A stretch of 64,000 nucleotides of DNA from assembly GCA_049724395.1 (NCBI GenBank), contig JAUGWO010000133.1:44598-108597 (forward strand), given 5' to 3'. The notes below the pieces were generated by a model. It saw only the letters and a program-made list of their open reading frames with translations, searched no databases and was not told the DNA's origin. This document shows positions 33,487 through 44,936 of this stretch, piece after piece. The position numbers and the translations under genes are program-made. How positions within the stretch are numbered: position 1 is the stretch's first letter; every line of letters starts with the position of its first letter. The DNA is from Spongospora subterranea f. sp. subterranea (taxonomy: Eukaryota; Endomyxa: Phytomyxea; Phytomyxea; Plasmodiophorida).

Positions 33487-34180
33487 CTTTTTGCGACTAC
33501 ACGCTTCTAGTCACAGTAAAACTGATTCGCCACTCCTCTTCCACCCTAACATCGTGTACCTGTTGGTGAGATCAAAGCTATGGGGAGCAGAAGAAGAGCC
33601 TCCAACAAAACGAACAGGACACCGAGACTAACAACTCGCCAAACCAACAACGACAACAAAACTCGGAACACCTCCTACCGCAGGAAGTCGACCTGTCGAA
33701 ACACGCCAACGGCCTTACAATCAGAGTTCACAGAAACAAATTGGGAAGAGTTCAAACGAAAGACCGAGATACAATATTGGGTTATCGGATAGAAACATAC
33801 CTGACGTACACACCCAATCAGCTCAATCGTTCGAGAAAAGGAACGACCAATTGGCATGTCGTTTTGGCGTCTCGTCGCAGTGCAGCGGATTCATGGAAAC
33901 TGAATTTTATCCAGAACCTTGTGAGACGACATAAGAACCGGTGTTGAAGGCCGGTTGGGCAATTTTACGACGTCGAAAATCAAGAAGTTCCTGTTTAATC
34001 GTTTGCTCAGCGAGACTTGACTCTCAATCCTGTGACACATGCGTTGATCAAATCATCAACAAAAAACCAGAAGTTAGCTTGGCGTGTAGCATTCCTCATA
34101 TGGAGAGGATCGCGCTAGATTGATAGATTGCGCCATGAGTAGGTTTCAAAACGGTACCAAGATATTGCAACTAAATAATC
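33487..34180 (+). mobile_element. Ty1/copia fossil beside tRNA-Phe copy 1
   Basis: It starts at the 5' boundary of the tRNA gene and points away from it. About 90 bp of LTR-like sequence precede a gag-like frame (WEEFKRKTEIQYW, compare WEIFRRKLETQS of the 41-kb element). Only a gag-end remnant and the ~290-bp repeat remain. It is badly broken, and pol is not visible. Its LTR differs from those of the other tRNA-Phe insertions, so it is a separate family or much older. Confidence 0.55.
33894..34174. repeat. ~290-bp dispersed repeat, copy 2
   Basis: Partner of 31297-31590. It is similar throughout with small differences, and both copies end at CAAGATATTGCAACTA. It lies downstream of the gag-like segment of the adjacent copia fossil. 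Confidence 0.85.
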
Positions 34181-34245
34181 GAGATTCCATAGGGGGGATT
34201 GATCCGCTATAGCATGAAAAAGTGACCTTGCCCAGCAGTAGCGCC

Positions 34246-36038
34246 ATGAACACTGTAGACGCCAAGGTCACATTATTAACTTTATGGTGGTGTTGGGGCG
34301 CCGTTCAGCTCATCTACCATATTACTGTGTTTTTCCTGTTTTACCAGCGGCGCCATTTGTCTCCAATTAGATTTTTGAATCCAAACTATATGCTGATTGC
34401 CATAATGTTTGCGTCCTTGTTCTCTCTGTCGATTACCGCCAACTATGTCATTCCAAATGTTCAGGCGTTTTATGCTGTCGTCGTTCCCCAGGCATGTATG
34501 TCGGCAAGCTGCGATATGTTCCTCATTATTGGCATTAGCCTTTTCCTAGCTTTTAACCGTACTCGGGGGCAACTGAAGTTCGCTCGGGAGTGCAATGAAC
34601 CAGCGGAGCAAAATCGGCTGATGTTTTCTATCAAGTTGTCCAAGATTTTACTCAACTGGAGGGCCCAATTAGCCTACGTCATCATGAGCACGCTCTGCCA
34701 GATCGCATTTCAGTTGAACTACGCGTTGGGTCATAAAGATGTGCTATTTAGACCCGTTGCCGAATTAGAAATCGGCAACGCCAACGTGGCAGAGGTTGAG
34801 GGAATAGCTGGCAAAAAAACGGTCATCTCCTTTGCAATTTTTCTCTTATTGGCTTTACGATTGCGGATTGTTGTCGATGTTCACGGGATCAAACGCGCCT
34901 TGAGAAGAACGGTCATGGTGGGAGCATTCGATTTCATTATGTATTTCCTGGGCAGCGTGATAATGAGTCAAGTCAACTCTGAAGAGCAGAAATCCATTAT
35001 GAGTATGATCACATTCCTTATGCATACAGTTGTGGGGAATCTCATAATTACATCGTAAGCGCGGACAATGACATTGTTGAGGATCGAGTGATTTCTACTT
35101 CGCCGAATCCCAGGTCGTTTACATGAAAAACGCATTTGAATCCAATCAATCTACTGTTCGACGGTTTATTTTACCGCTTTCTTCATCTGAAGACGTTGCT
35201 GATCGTTGTTGGCTTGTTGGGAATTTAGGAACATCACGGTTCCGTTATGGCAATCCTATAGGACACAAGCGGCCAATTCAGCGCTTTCACCCAGGGGATC
35301 ACAAATGGGCGTCCTTGAAGCGTTTCTGAAGACGCAAACAGGCTTCGAATCATTCAAGTATACAACTTTTCAACGACTCATTTTTTGTCCCTACTGTCAA
35401 ATTAACAATCAGTTTCCCCTATTGCCATGCAATTTACGCCGTCATTTCAGACTACGTTTATTTGTACTAGTTTGCTGTTGTATTGCGGCCAAATCAACCA
35501 TGACAAATGAAGGTTTAACCTGTGCATGTATGATACATCAACGTATTGGTAAATTAATATCATGTCAATGTCTCACAGAACTATGCTGGAACGCGAATTC
35601 GCCGTCGAGAACATTCTGTTCTGGGACGAATGCGAGAAGTTTCGAATGGATTCCTCTGTTTTATTCATGGAAAGAGATAACCGAGAAGTCAAGGACTCGA
35701 TGTCGGGTGCCGATCTATTCCTAGCGGGTCGCGCTAAAACAATATTCGACAGATATTTGGCCACAAATTCTTTATTAGAAGTGAACCTACCAAGTGAAAC
35801 CTTGGAATCATATCGATCTTTATTTGAGGAAGATTATGAGAGCTCACCGCGGATCAACAAGGATCTGTTCGTAGAAGCCAGCAAAATGATCTTGGCGCTG
35901 ATGGAGGCCAATTTCTTATCTAGATTCTGTGATATGGAGACCGTCGTCTGGAACAAGTTTGTGGAGGAACGGCGGGAAAACGTCGTCTTAGAACTCTATT
36001 TAAACAAGTCTGACAAAATCCCATCTCAAGATAAATAA
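34246..36038 (+). CDS. Seven-transmembrane receptor fused to an RGS domain
   Basis: Exons 34246-35054, 35229-35357 and 35579-36038 join in phase (both introns phase 2, 174 and 221 bp) to 465 residues. Residues ~5-270 hold seven hydrophobic segments: LTLWWCWGAVQLIYHITVFF; MLIAIMFASLFSLSITANYV; AVVVPQACMSASCDMFLIIG; YVIMSTLCQIAFQLNYAL; KKTVISFAIFLLLALRLRIV; GAFDFIMYFLGSVIMSQV; SMITFLMHTVVGNLIIT. After NITVPLWQSY, an RGS domain (~300-430) shows LEAFLKTQTGFESFK, EREFAVENILFWDECEKFR, A.TIFDRYL and VNLPSETLESYR. RGS domains speed GTP hydrolysis by G-alpha. Fusion to a 7TM region is known from plant RGS1 and from several fungi and protists. Plasma-membrane location is inferred. The upstream open frame begins at a GTG; ATG 34246 is the first in frame. 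Confidence 0.88.
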
Positions 36039-36800
36039 AATATTTATACACTGACTCATTGGTCCAGTGTTAAAGAAAGAACAAACAACGACCGTCCAAA
36101 GATTATGGAAGGACAGCGATCGGTCGATGATGCGTTGTTTCAGGGCCTGAAACCGCATTTCAATCATCACATTATCGCTATTTTTCATTTTTTTGGCACT
36201 GTCGAACCGAAATATGTTTCAACTCATCATATTTTTTCCCACAATGCTGCGAACGTTTGTAAAATGTGTTGACGAGGTTTAACGAGTTTCGCGGGATGAA
36301 GTCTCTCAGTTTACATTCTTCGCGCTTTGAAATCAAATTTCTGTTTCAATTGCACCAGACAACAAGCTGTGGACTCGAAAGAAAGAATGAGGGCAGACAG
36401 ACCTCTTTCCGGCAGATCTGCGTTGGATGGCCAACCGACAAACTGACATCTGGTAAATACTGCATGGACATAAACCGTCATCAACACAAGACCTGGAATC
36501 TTTTCTAAAACAACTTCAACCCCTGACTGAAATTACCACAATGTCAAATTTACAGCAAATCAAGGTCGGCCCTTATTGAACGCAATCAATCAATCAATAT
36601 TCCAAAGGAAATCATCGAGGCAATTGATTACAACGAAAGGCAAATCGCTAAAATAATGCGATGTCCCGCAGTGGCATCTGAGCGCGATCGGCAACTCAAT
36701 TACAAAGATTGCATCATCTTAAATTTTGGGGAATTCAATTTTTATTTGGAGTTTTGGTTCTCGAGAAAAAATCAAAAGGACTATTGAAATTGAAATACTC
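36039..36800. other. No gene recognised
   Basis: 3' region of the receptor gene, followed by AT-rich sequence with short frames only. It also contains the 3' flank of the minus-strand candidate gene that ends near 36809. Confidence 0.4.
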
Positions 36801-36808
36801 TCAAAAAG

Positions 36809-38107
36809 TTACGTCAACAAATTGGAGGGATATTTCAAAGGCCCCAGCAACTGCATAATCCTTACTGGTGAAAGTTTCGCCTGATGGTCCCAAAATGTCA
36901 CCGTCACCATGGCTCCCGCCTCCAGTTCCGGCGTCGAGTAGTGCTCCCATCCTGGACTTTGGGCTTTGATTCGTAATCGAATTTTCTCTGTACGTGTTAA
37001 GTTTGTTGTTTACTTGCGCTGGTAAGTCGGAAAATCGAATCAAATATACAGGATTCGCCGAGGGAAGAGAGGGAACGACGAATGAGGGAAAGTGCAATAG
37101 ACAGCGAAGTCGATGGTGAATTAAGATAACATGTGAAGATATCCCCAGCGACCTGCGATTCATCGGGGTTTCCACAAAAAATCCCGAAATTGTCCAATGT
37201 CCGATTAATCGTACACCTGAAATCAACGTTTTTTCGTTTTTGTGAGTTTTCATAGTGCTGTCACAATAGAGTTTGAGGGTAGTGGTGGTACCGATGGGTC
37301 TTCTCTGGTTCATTTCGCAATCATGACTCCAAACAACGGAGCTGTGCAAGCAACGGTGGTTTGCGTTGCCCCGCAACCTTCTAGAGAGGAGGATCGCGCC
37401 AGAGGATCCACTGGACGAGGCAGACTACCTATCGCCAAATCAGAAACCGAAATCGAGGCTCGTCAGGATGACGAATTCAGGATGAATCCGAATTTCCTCA
37501 AATTGCAGGACGATTTTGTGGGCAAGACCTTGACGTTGAGGAGCAGACTTTACTGTTCCGCGGTCGTTGAAAGGCTTGATCATGCCTTATTAGCAAAACG
37601 TGCCGAAGCAACTCGCACCGGAATCTTTACCATGTTCGCTATTTTCACGGTAGATTTGGTTGTCTGCTGGGTCAACGAACATATTTGTTTACCCTTCCAT
37701 CTCAATCTCTGGATTCTAAGCCAGAAATATATAAGTTCTTGGCGGTCGTGCTATTCTCAAATTGCAACAATTGGGACATTGCCACGTCGCTGGATGTACT
37801 TTGCAGAATCCTTGAAAACAATAAGTGAAAGTCAAATATTTCCGGAAAGATGTCGAGTGATATCGAACAATGTCAGGGCTGACTCTGTGGTGAACCGTGC
37901 AAGCTCAGGCAATTCCAGTTGGAACGGCGCTCGAGACGAAACCGTCCATGTCGAAGAACTCGAGAAATCATTGTTCCGGTCTTCGAATGAAATGTTTCCC
38001 GCAACCAGGTTCCAAACAGTAACTTTGGATGATGACCTTCTCGGGACAAGGGCATCTGATAACCAGGTCAACATGCTTAGTAGCGCAAAGCTGACAAAAA
38101 GGGCCAT
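36809..38107 (-). CDS. Candidate secreted protein, several exons
   Basis: The minus strand starts with ATG at 38107 and a signal-peptide-like N-terminus (MALFVSFALLSMLTWLSDA). A beta-rich stretch follows (VTVWNLVAGNISFED, then FQLELPELA). A phase-compatible 85-bp intron leads to ILQSTSSDVAMSQLLQFENS. Later pieces are CTINRTLDNFGIFCGNPDES at about 37.2 kb, joined through donor CAA|GTAAAC to KKIRLRIKAQSPGWEHYSTP, ending at a stop at 36809. The exons between 37.7 and 37.2 kb are unresolved. An opposing plus-strand frame (37242-38123, 293 codons) is also open and cannot be fully excluded, but its hydrophobic middle and lack of an early ATG make it less likely. No family is recognised. Confidence 0.4.
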
Positions 38108-38403
38108 TCAGCTGACGAGCTAGCGGACCCTCTATTCTGGACGGCGTTGAAATTTGAGATTTCGGCGACGAGGAGTCACACAGGACAGTACTGTAATGTT
38201 CAAGAGCTGCACAAAAACATTTCCTAAAAACAATTGTTCTTTAAATTTAAGAAGACTTCGGTTAGCCGGTGATCGAGGTTATGCCAACCATTTTTACCTC
38301 CAAAGGATCAGAAAAGTCGTCGCTCTGAAAGACAAAGGTATGATAAATAGCACCACAACAGAAACCCAACAGTCTCGACGATTTTCATTAGCCAAAAACA
38401 TGT

Positions 38404-38475
38404 GCCAACATCGCGGATCGAACGCGAGACCTTACGATCTTCAGTCGTACGCTCTCCCAACTGAGCTATGGCGGC
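38404..38475 (-). tRNA. tRNA-Phe (GAA), copy 2
   Basis: Identical in sequence to copy 1 over its 72 nt, but with unrelated flanks on both sides. A T-run (AAAAA on the plus strand) lies just 3' of the gene. Confidence 0.93.
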
Positions 38476-39180
38476 CTCTCTTTTAAGTTAATTAGCCAAC
38501 TCTTCTATTATCATTCTAATACCGAGTACTGTACTACATATCTCCATCAGGTTTCAAACTCAAATACCGCAATTCCCCGGATCGAACTGGGATGAGTTTG
38601 AAAGGAAACTCAAAGATCAATTCACCATCATGGGAAATTGAGTCCTACTTAACGGACCTACCAAACCCCACATCGCGACATGAACTGAGAAATGACAAAC
38701 CAGATATGTATGCGACTCCCACAACCTCAGTACAGACAAGTATGACAATGTGAATCAACATGCGCTATCTGGAGCCGTCTAGGTCTCTAACACGACCCGG
38801 CGCGTACAATATCAGTAGTATCGGAGAACTGGCACTTTGCACGAAAGCACTAAATGGACTACTGGAATCTTACCAACAGATCAAGGCAGCAGCCAGGGCA
38901 TCGAAAGTCAACACGATCCTCAACCTCACGAATCCCTTGATGTCAGCCGAAAGAGATGCCAAGTTGAAAACGACCATCATGACTCCGAGTTTCGTCAACG
39001 CGAACTCAGAAAATGAGATACCGGAATCCACAAAACCAAGAAGACAGGGCAAATACTGTTTAAAGTGCAAAAATGGAAAACCAATCCAACAAAGAATGTG
39101 GCATACTTCACCCGGAACAGAACCGGAAAACAAATACGATGGCGAACAGAACATCTTGATCTGTTGGTAAGATTCCGGTA
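38476..39180 (+). mobile_element. Ty1/copia fossil beside tRNA-Phe copy 2
   Basis: It begins at the 5' edge of the tRNA gene and points away from it. After ~90 bp of LTR-like sequence come gag pieces: WDEFERKLKDQF, GELALCTKALNGLLESYQQI and a zinc-knuckle-like YCLKCKNGKPIQQRMWH. These parallel the gag of the 41-kb element (GEIALCTKALHGLSQVYEQA). It is broken at several points. No pol region or second LTR is seen. Confidence 0.7.
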
Positions 39181-39789
39181 GTCGAAGGCAAGGCCACCCT
39201 GAATCACATAATCAGATAAAGGCAGCCTTCAACGAAATTTGAGCGGTTAAACTCGATCGCGTTAGTAGGGTAATTCTTGACTCTTTCCGTTGAGTGGGAA
39301 ACCTCTGCAGACGTCGTCTCGTGTGTTGCTCGAATGGACGCTTTAGCATATCCACAACTTTCGGGGTACTGCCGCCCATCTGAGGCTTTGCACATTGTGC
39401 AGTTTCTTTGATTTCGGTGTCAGTTATCGCATACAGTCGTATTCGTTGATTAGGTTATCCAGATACATATTTGATTGACTGCGTTCCCTGTTTCTCAGAT
39501 CTGACGACTTGGAATACTCAGGGTGGATTAGCCGTGCCTTGACTTTTAATGTAGTTTTTGTAGGCTATTTTATATTCGTAGATGGTTTTGCATGACTCAA
39601 TTCGCTTCGATTGGAAATGACGAGAACTGAGAAAAATTGTGATTCTGCGAGTGGCCATAGCTGCTGTCACAGCTGCGATCTGAATCGAGTTCGGTTCGGT
39701 TCGCCATGGCCTCCAGGATTCTTCAGAAGTGACGAGAGACAGAACGGGTATTGCGTCTATTGACGATGCAATTCATGATAGGATAGACT
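39181..39789. other. No gene recognised
   Basis: Short frames only, between the copia fossil and the hypothetical gene that follows. Confidence 0.4.
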
Positions 39790-40447
39790 GTGCTCACCAA
39801 AGTTGCCATGGACATAAGATATCCTGGCAGTTTGGGTCAGAGAATGCTGGGATATCGCAACCGACTCATCAGTGAGATTGAACAACAACTTTCCAGCGAT
39901 TCGGCAGAAAGTTTTGCGGAACTGTCAACAAAAGTCTGTCCGCTCAGCCGGAAGAGAAGATTCTCAATGAGGCGTGTTTGCGTTATAAAGTCACTGAAAA
40001 CAAGGAACTCAAATACGCGGATGCCTTCACGGTTTTGGAACCAAGACCAAGTTTAATGCTGTCCAGCCAGAACGAACCCACATCAACACATGTCCAGACG
40101 GAGCAAATGAGTGAGGGTTCTTTTGTACCTACATTGGGGCCAAAAGCGAGGGATAAACGTTCACTGGACAGCGTTGGGCTTTGTTTTGAAACCTTGAAGG
40201 AAAAGCCTCACTTGTTGTTGCATAATTTGTTGACACATTCGGAAGACTTGTTCACGCGTCGCTGTACAGTTGTCCAATGGCAGACTGGGATCTTCTGGCA
40301 TTCTCTATGACGCAAACTGTAGGGGCACCCTTTCGCCAAAACGTCTCGGCATGTTGATCAGCGCCGTTAATCGCTTTCAAGAAACAGCTAGCCAGCAAGA
40401 TGCCACACTTGGAAGGTATGGATGGTTTCCACAGCTGCCGGTGTGAC
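39790..40447 (+). CDS. Hypothetical protein, frame interrupted
   Basis: Coding-like plus-strand sequence starts with RYPGSLGQRMLGYRNRLISE. It continues in a second frame (SAQPEEKILNEACLRYKVTE, then YADAFTVLEPRPS) after a one-base slip near 39940, beside a run of four A. It shifts again near 40265 to GTLSPKRLGMLISAVNRFQE, ending at about 40447. The texture is that of a real protein with small indels, either sequence errors or decay. No family is recognised. Confidence 0.4.
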
Positions 40448-40538
40448 ACGACGAAACCTCTTTGACAACAGTAAAGAGACCGGTGGAGCTATAGGAAACA
40501 TACGGAGCGTTTTGAGAGGATCAAAAGGCAAAAACATT

Positions 40539-40610
40539 GCCAACATCGCGGATCGAACGCGAGACCTTACGATCTTCAGTCGTACGCTCTCCCAACTGAG
40601 CTATGGCGGC
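40539..40610 (-). tRNA. tRNA-Phe (GAA), copy 3
   Basis: Identical to copies 1 and 2 over 72 nt, with its own left flank. The T-run for termination lies just 3' (AAAAA on the plus strand). A copia LTR begins within about ten bases of its 5' end. Confidence 0.93.
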
Positions 40611-40620
40611 TATCATCGTT

Positions 40621-40744
40621 ATATCAGACTATGCGCTAACATATGAAGATTATCATTACTTAACAGAGAGAGTACACTCTAATGACTCACCGAAGGAACT
40701 TGATAAAGTTTAGTTCGCTATCAACCTTCTTGCGCATCTGTAAG
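40621..40744 (+). repeat. Copia 5' LTR
   Basis: It shares ATGCGCTAACATATGAA, ACAGAGAGAGTACACTCTAA, TCGCTATCAACCTTCTTGCG and CATCTGTAA with the 3' LTR. At 110-125 bp it is very short for copia. The exact termini are uncertain by a few bases. Confidence 0.8.
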
Positions 40745-41968
40745 ATTAAGAGTCCCAGCTCTCGAAGCTCAGGGTCAAGTGAACCATGTCCGACGATGAA
40801 AGGACGGCAAGACGCGTCCGTCGGGCAGAAACCAACGACGCTCAACAAGAGCATGAACACACAGATCAACCAGCATTTGCCCAAGGAGAGCAAGGCCGAG
40901 TAAGATCTAGCGGAACAAGGGACACATAGAAAATGTTCATCTTCTGCAGACAGAAGTTGATCTTCAGCAGTACGCAACTGGTTTGAATCTAATTCCCGAA
41001 TTTGATGGAAAAAATTGGGAAATTTTCAGAAGGAAACTGGAAACACAGTCTATCCGCATGGGCATCGAAACTTTCCTCGAATTTCTACCAGGCACATCAA
41101 CGGCCGAGATAAGAAACGACCGAATCGCTTACGCAGAAGTTACTATGAGACATTCTCAACTTGCATACAAGCAAATTGCATCATGTCGCTATACCAAGGA
41201 CGTATGGGAAAAATTGTGTGAAATCTATGACGAGAAGAAAGATGCTCAAGCTTCTACAAAATTCGTAAAGTTCATCGAGGACAAGAAAAATTTCACCGAG
41301 ACGGTGAAGATCTACCTAGACCGCTTGATTGAGACGTATCATGACCTCATCACGATAGGCATCAACATGGGCGAAATAGCCCTATGTACGAAGGCCCTGC
41401 ACGGCCTCTCACAAGTTTATGAACAAGCCAAAGCGGCAGCTCGACCTTCAGAGGTCAAGACGATCGCGAAACTGACGAATCAATTGCTCGCGACAGAACG
41501 CGAAAAGATTGGCAACAAGCCAAAATCCAGCGACGACGCGCAGACACCGGAGCTTAAAGCATTACATTGGGTGAAAATCCGATTAAAAAATCCAAAAAGC
41601 AAGGATGCGTCGCATTATCGACGACGGAAGCTGAATATATAGCAGCATGTTCCGCAACTAAAGAAGTTATTTGGCTACAAGACCTTTTGATTGAGCTTAG
41701 GCTCCTGAAACAAGTGCCAAAAACAATGTTATATCAGGACAACCAAGGAGCGTTATTTATTGAAAAGAACGACTGCTCCAGTCAAAGATCGAAGCATAAA
41801 GATATCCAACACCATTACGTTCGAGACATGATTAAAGAACAAAGGATCGACGTAAAGTACGTCCCGACGAACAATATGGTTGCCGATATACTTACGAAGC
41901 CTTTAAATGAATTAATCTTCAAAAAGCTCAGGGTTTTCCTGACGAATGATGGTTCAGTTAGCCAGGGA

Positions 41969-42079
41969 GCGTATCAGATCATGCGCTAACATATGAACAG
42001 AGAGAGTACACTCTAATGACTCTCCCAAGGAACTTATCAAAGTTTAATTCGCTATCAACCTTCTTGCGCATCTGTAATG
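41969..42079 (+). repeat. Copia 3' LTR
   Basis: Partner of 40621-40744, with a few differences between the two. It follows directly on the end of the pol frame. Confidence 0.8.
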
Positions 42080-42439
42080 AATGTGAAAATGTTGACATCG
42101 CACTACCAACATATTCTCAACAAGACCCATCAAGCATAAGTCAACATTGTCCATTACCGTCTTGACAATAATGAACCACGACAGAAGAGCCAGCGGACGG
42201 GTGTCGCTTCATACAGCGCGCTCTAAGCCCAGTGTTTCTTTTGCGAGCTCGATCGTTTGTTTTTGTTGTTGAAATCCGATATTGATGCGGCGTCATCTCA
42301 GGTGGCCACGACAATGAACACCACCGACAGGATGTCAAAGATTATAACACAAATAGCGACCTGAAATATAATCCAATTACAACTGTGTCCCCAACTGGTG
42401 TCGATCGTGATCCGTATTGCGATTGAGGTGTTTATCTGT

Positions 42440-43125
42440 TGTTGTGTGATCCTACAGTTCTAGTCCTGGTGCTCAATGTGCTGTATAGGGAATACCATGT
42501 CCATCCATACACACATGACCTGTTTATGGCGATGAAGGCGCATCAGCTCACAGCAGGATTCCATTTGAGCCAGTCCTAATGAAGCAACTGAGTCGTGACG
42601 ACGATCAGACCAACCGTCCTCGGAGTCAAGAGGATGATCGCCGTCGTTGGTCATCGTAGACTCACACGACTGCTGTTTTAACAATACCACATTCTTTCAT
42701 AATCGTTGGACTTGAGTTCAGACGATGCCGATCACGTTGTCCATGATGAGAAAGCGTCAAAGTTTGTTATCGTTGACAATACACAGGTCGTAATTGATTG
42801 ACATGAATGATAACGAGCCGACCTCATCCTCTCTCAGAAACAGTTTACAGGCAATCAGGGTCATTGTCCATATCATCAAATCCCACACTGTGTTCTGGCT
42901 TATCAGATGCGTCCGCATTGAAATCAGTTCCAATGGAGACAATGGTGTATCGCCCTTTGCCACATAATCAGGCCGGTCAATCTTGGTCCGCTTCACAGCA
43001 TTTGTCAGCAACTCTGACTCCTTGGGATGACCCTTTCGCCACAGCAAGCCCAGACCCACTTTATTGTTGATCAGGGCGGTATAGATCGGGGATGTGTATT
43101 GCGACAGACGTCTTTCTATCAACAC
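42440..43125 (-). mobile_element. Crypton-like tyrosine recombinase fragment
   Basis: The minus strand encodes LLWRKGHPKESELLTNAVKR, then DTPLSPLELISMRTHLIS, then MIWTMTLIACKLFLREDEVG. The last block fits the region around the first catalytic Arg of Crypton-type tyrosine recombinases ('klflReDEi..l'). The first part is nearly the same as the copy at 61.7 kb. The conserved HxxR and Tyr blocks are not seen here, so it is a fragment. A DIRS-type origin is not excluded. Confidence 0.55.
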
Positions 43126-43637
43126 GGTGATTGTGATGGAGTATATAATATCCTTGTGCTGGTGACCCAGATCAAATCAACACTACGAGCTATCATTTCT
43201 CGAGATCGACGCGATAGACCTGCCAAATTCTGCCATTGTATCCCCGTCGTAATGGGGCCAGCCAAACAGAATCTTTCCGATGCAGGAATAGGAAGATTGA
43301 ATGGCGTTCTTAAACAAAACAAAATGTTTGAAAATAACTACCCGCCAATATTGCTCTGATTAACAGATTGAACCAAACATGACAGGTTGAATGTCCTCTT
43401 TCCTACGACATTGGTTTCGATAAGTAGTCAACACGTTATTCATCATGTAGTTGACCAACGCACCAATCAAATGTTGAACTAAATCACAGCAGGAAAGGCT
43501 GATAGATGAAAGAGAAGAATCGGGGATCTTAACCCTGTGTAAAACACCTAAAACCTTTCGTTTTCATCCATGACTCTGAACTCATCCTTGGCCCATTGAT
43601 GAACCGCCCAACTGTTGCGCCACATCACATTAGTTCA

Positions 43638-44350
43638 ATGGGTGTTCTCAAGTTGTTGGTATTGCTGCTGGTAGCGATCAGACCGACTCGATCTGTGATA
43701 ACCGAACATGGTCATGGTTGGGACGAACGGCTTGATTCAGGTCAGGTCAATGCCGCTACACGAATCGCCTCCTCGACTTTATCGGTATGAATGACGGAAT
43801 GTCGTTCCAAAGAATTGCCAAATTCTGAGAGCATTGGCCCTTGCAGGAAACCATGTCGCAGGAGTTGGCCATGGTCCACACCAATACCCAAGATTTACAC
43901 AATCGAGTATTCGAATATTCGAAATTGGAGTCAAATTTGCTGCCAGACAATTCTTTGTTGACGTTGGAGGTTTACAATATCAATCGTGTCGACCAGTTTG
44001 GTGAATGTTCTTCCATGATTGTAGTCGTTCAGTTCATCTTCATATAGATATTCGGCTTGTTAAGTGCTTGTTTAGGAATTGGACTCGAGCCCGGGTTCGA
44101 AAATTGACGAGTCCCATATCAGTATCGTTTCTCAACAATTGAGCCAAGAGGGCGAGAACCCCCATTGCCTTATCGATCTAAATCGAATTCCTATTGATAC
44201 GGAAATTTTGCCTTCAAAAGACTCTCTTGAGAATCTCGTGCCCGCTACCAGAAACGACAACCAGTTTGGTGAAAGTTCTCCGATCAATGTAATCGTTCAG
44301 TTTCATCTTCATATTGACATTCGGCTTGTTAAGTGCTTTTTTAGGAGCCA
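43638..44350 (+). CDS. 5' exons of a secreted protein
   Basis: ATG 43638 opens a signal peptide (MGVLKLLVLLLVAIRPTRS). The frame runs to TLS and a strong donor (TCG|GTATGA), and a CCCTTGCAG acceptor near 43842 continues in phase with ETMSQELAMVHTNTQDLHN. A further exon-like stretch lies at 44079-44260 (DESHISIVSQQLSQ). The ends of both later exons and the sequence after them are near copies of one another, so the exon/intron border has been duplicated. It may be the start of the Cys-rich gene at 45.2-46.1 kb, which would make that protein secreted. Splicing across 44.35-45.2 kb was not resolved. Confidence 0.5.
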
Positions 44351-44352
44351 CA
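43991..44352. repeat. Direct duplication of an exon/intron border (~92 bp, 270 bp apart)
   Basis: 43991-44082 and 44261-44352 share CCAGTTTGGTGAA, CGTTCAGTT(T)CATCTTCATAT and ATTCGGCTTGTTAAGTGCTT. Each copy ends in a TTTAGGA acceptor-like site. Confidence 0.85.
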
Positions 44353-44405
44353 ATCCTCGAAGTGGTCTTGATGGTTTGGTGAGTCATTGGAGGGTCAACC
44401 TTTAT

Positions 44406-44936
44406 CTAATATTGGGATGAGCGAAAATCATAATGACAGATATCAGATTCCTCTCTGCCTGTTCCAGGACAGTAATAGCGACTCAACTTGTGGAAGAATA
44501 CTGATTCTCCCCATCTCCGAACAAATTCCTGAACACTTCCAGCGCAATGACGATGTAAACAATTGACCAAAGGACGGTTTGGGTTTCTGATGTTGGTTAG
44601 GACCGGGATTCGAGGGCATCTCATTGATACGTCTTCGTAATCACGAACTTATCAGTAATGATGGTCAACAGTCAATTGGAAAGCGTAGAGGACCAAACTT
44701 TCGATTGCCGCATCGAAAATTACGATTAATTTCAAATAACCAGCCTCTTGACGTTCATTGATAATTTCTTGCCAGTAGGCGATTGCCGATAATCGTGATA
44801 ACCAATACCTGATTATGGCGTTCCAGGATACATTTTCGCAACAAACTCGCAAAATGGTAAATTTCCGTAATAACAAGTATTTGTTGGAACTGAGAGTGAT
44901 CTCTCCGCTCTTAAACTGGGACCTGAATGAGGTCAA
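44406..44936 (-). CDS. Inverted paralogue of the Cys-rich repeat gene (partial)
   Basis: The minus strand carries the third Cys-rich module (CLHRHCAGSVQEFVRRWGES, then YYCPGTGREESDICHYDF and the same C-terminus RSSQY) almost identical to the gene at 46.1 kb. An upstream frame (44936-44652; YWQEIINERQEAGYL) is open but its link to the module is broken by stops near 44650. The first two modules are not seen. It may be the 3' end of a paralogue or a pseudogene made by the inverted duplication. Confidence 0.55.

Larger units (their letters stand above)
40611..42080 (+). mobile_element. Ty1/copia fossil with both LTRs beside tRNA-Phe copy 3
   Basis: The LTRs (about 40621-40744 and 41969-42079) frame a shortened interior. 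Gag (about 40983-41530: FDGKNWEIFRRKLETQS, CTKALHGLSQVYEQA) is followed by the C-terminal RNase H part of pol (STTEAEYIAACSATKEVIWL, MLYQDNQGALFIEKN, KHKDIQHHYVRDMI). Protease, integrase and most of the reverse transcriptase are absent, so the copy is broken and cannot be autonomous. Gag and RNase H read well and the LTRs are similar, so it is the youngest of the copia remnants here. Confidence 0.85.

Noticed and set aside
34222-35058. The 7TM frame as a complete stand-alone receptor ending at 35058
   Set aside because: The stop overlaps a strong donor (TC|GTAAGC), and the next two exons join in phase to a full RGS domain, including the NITVPLW linker known from 7TM-RGS proteins.
37242-38123. 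293-codon plus-strand open frame as a gene
   Set aside because: It begins at a non-ATG codon, has no motif, and overlaps minus-strand pieces that start with a good signal peptide and have phase-compatible splice sites. I kept the minus-strand reading at low confidence.
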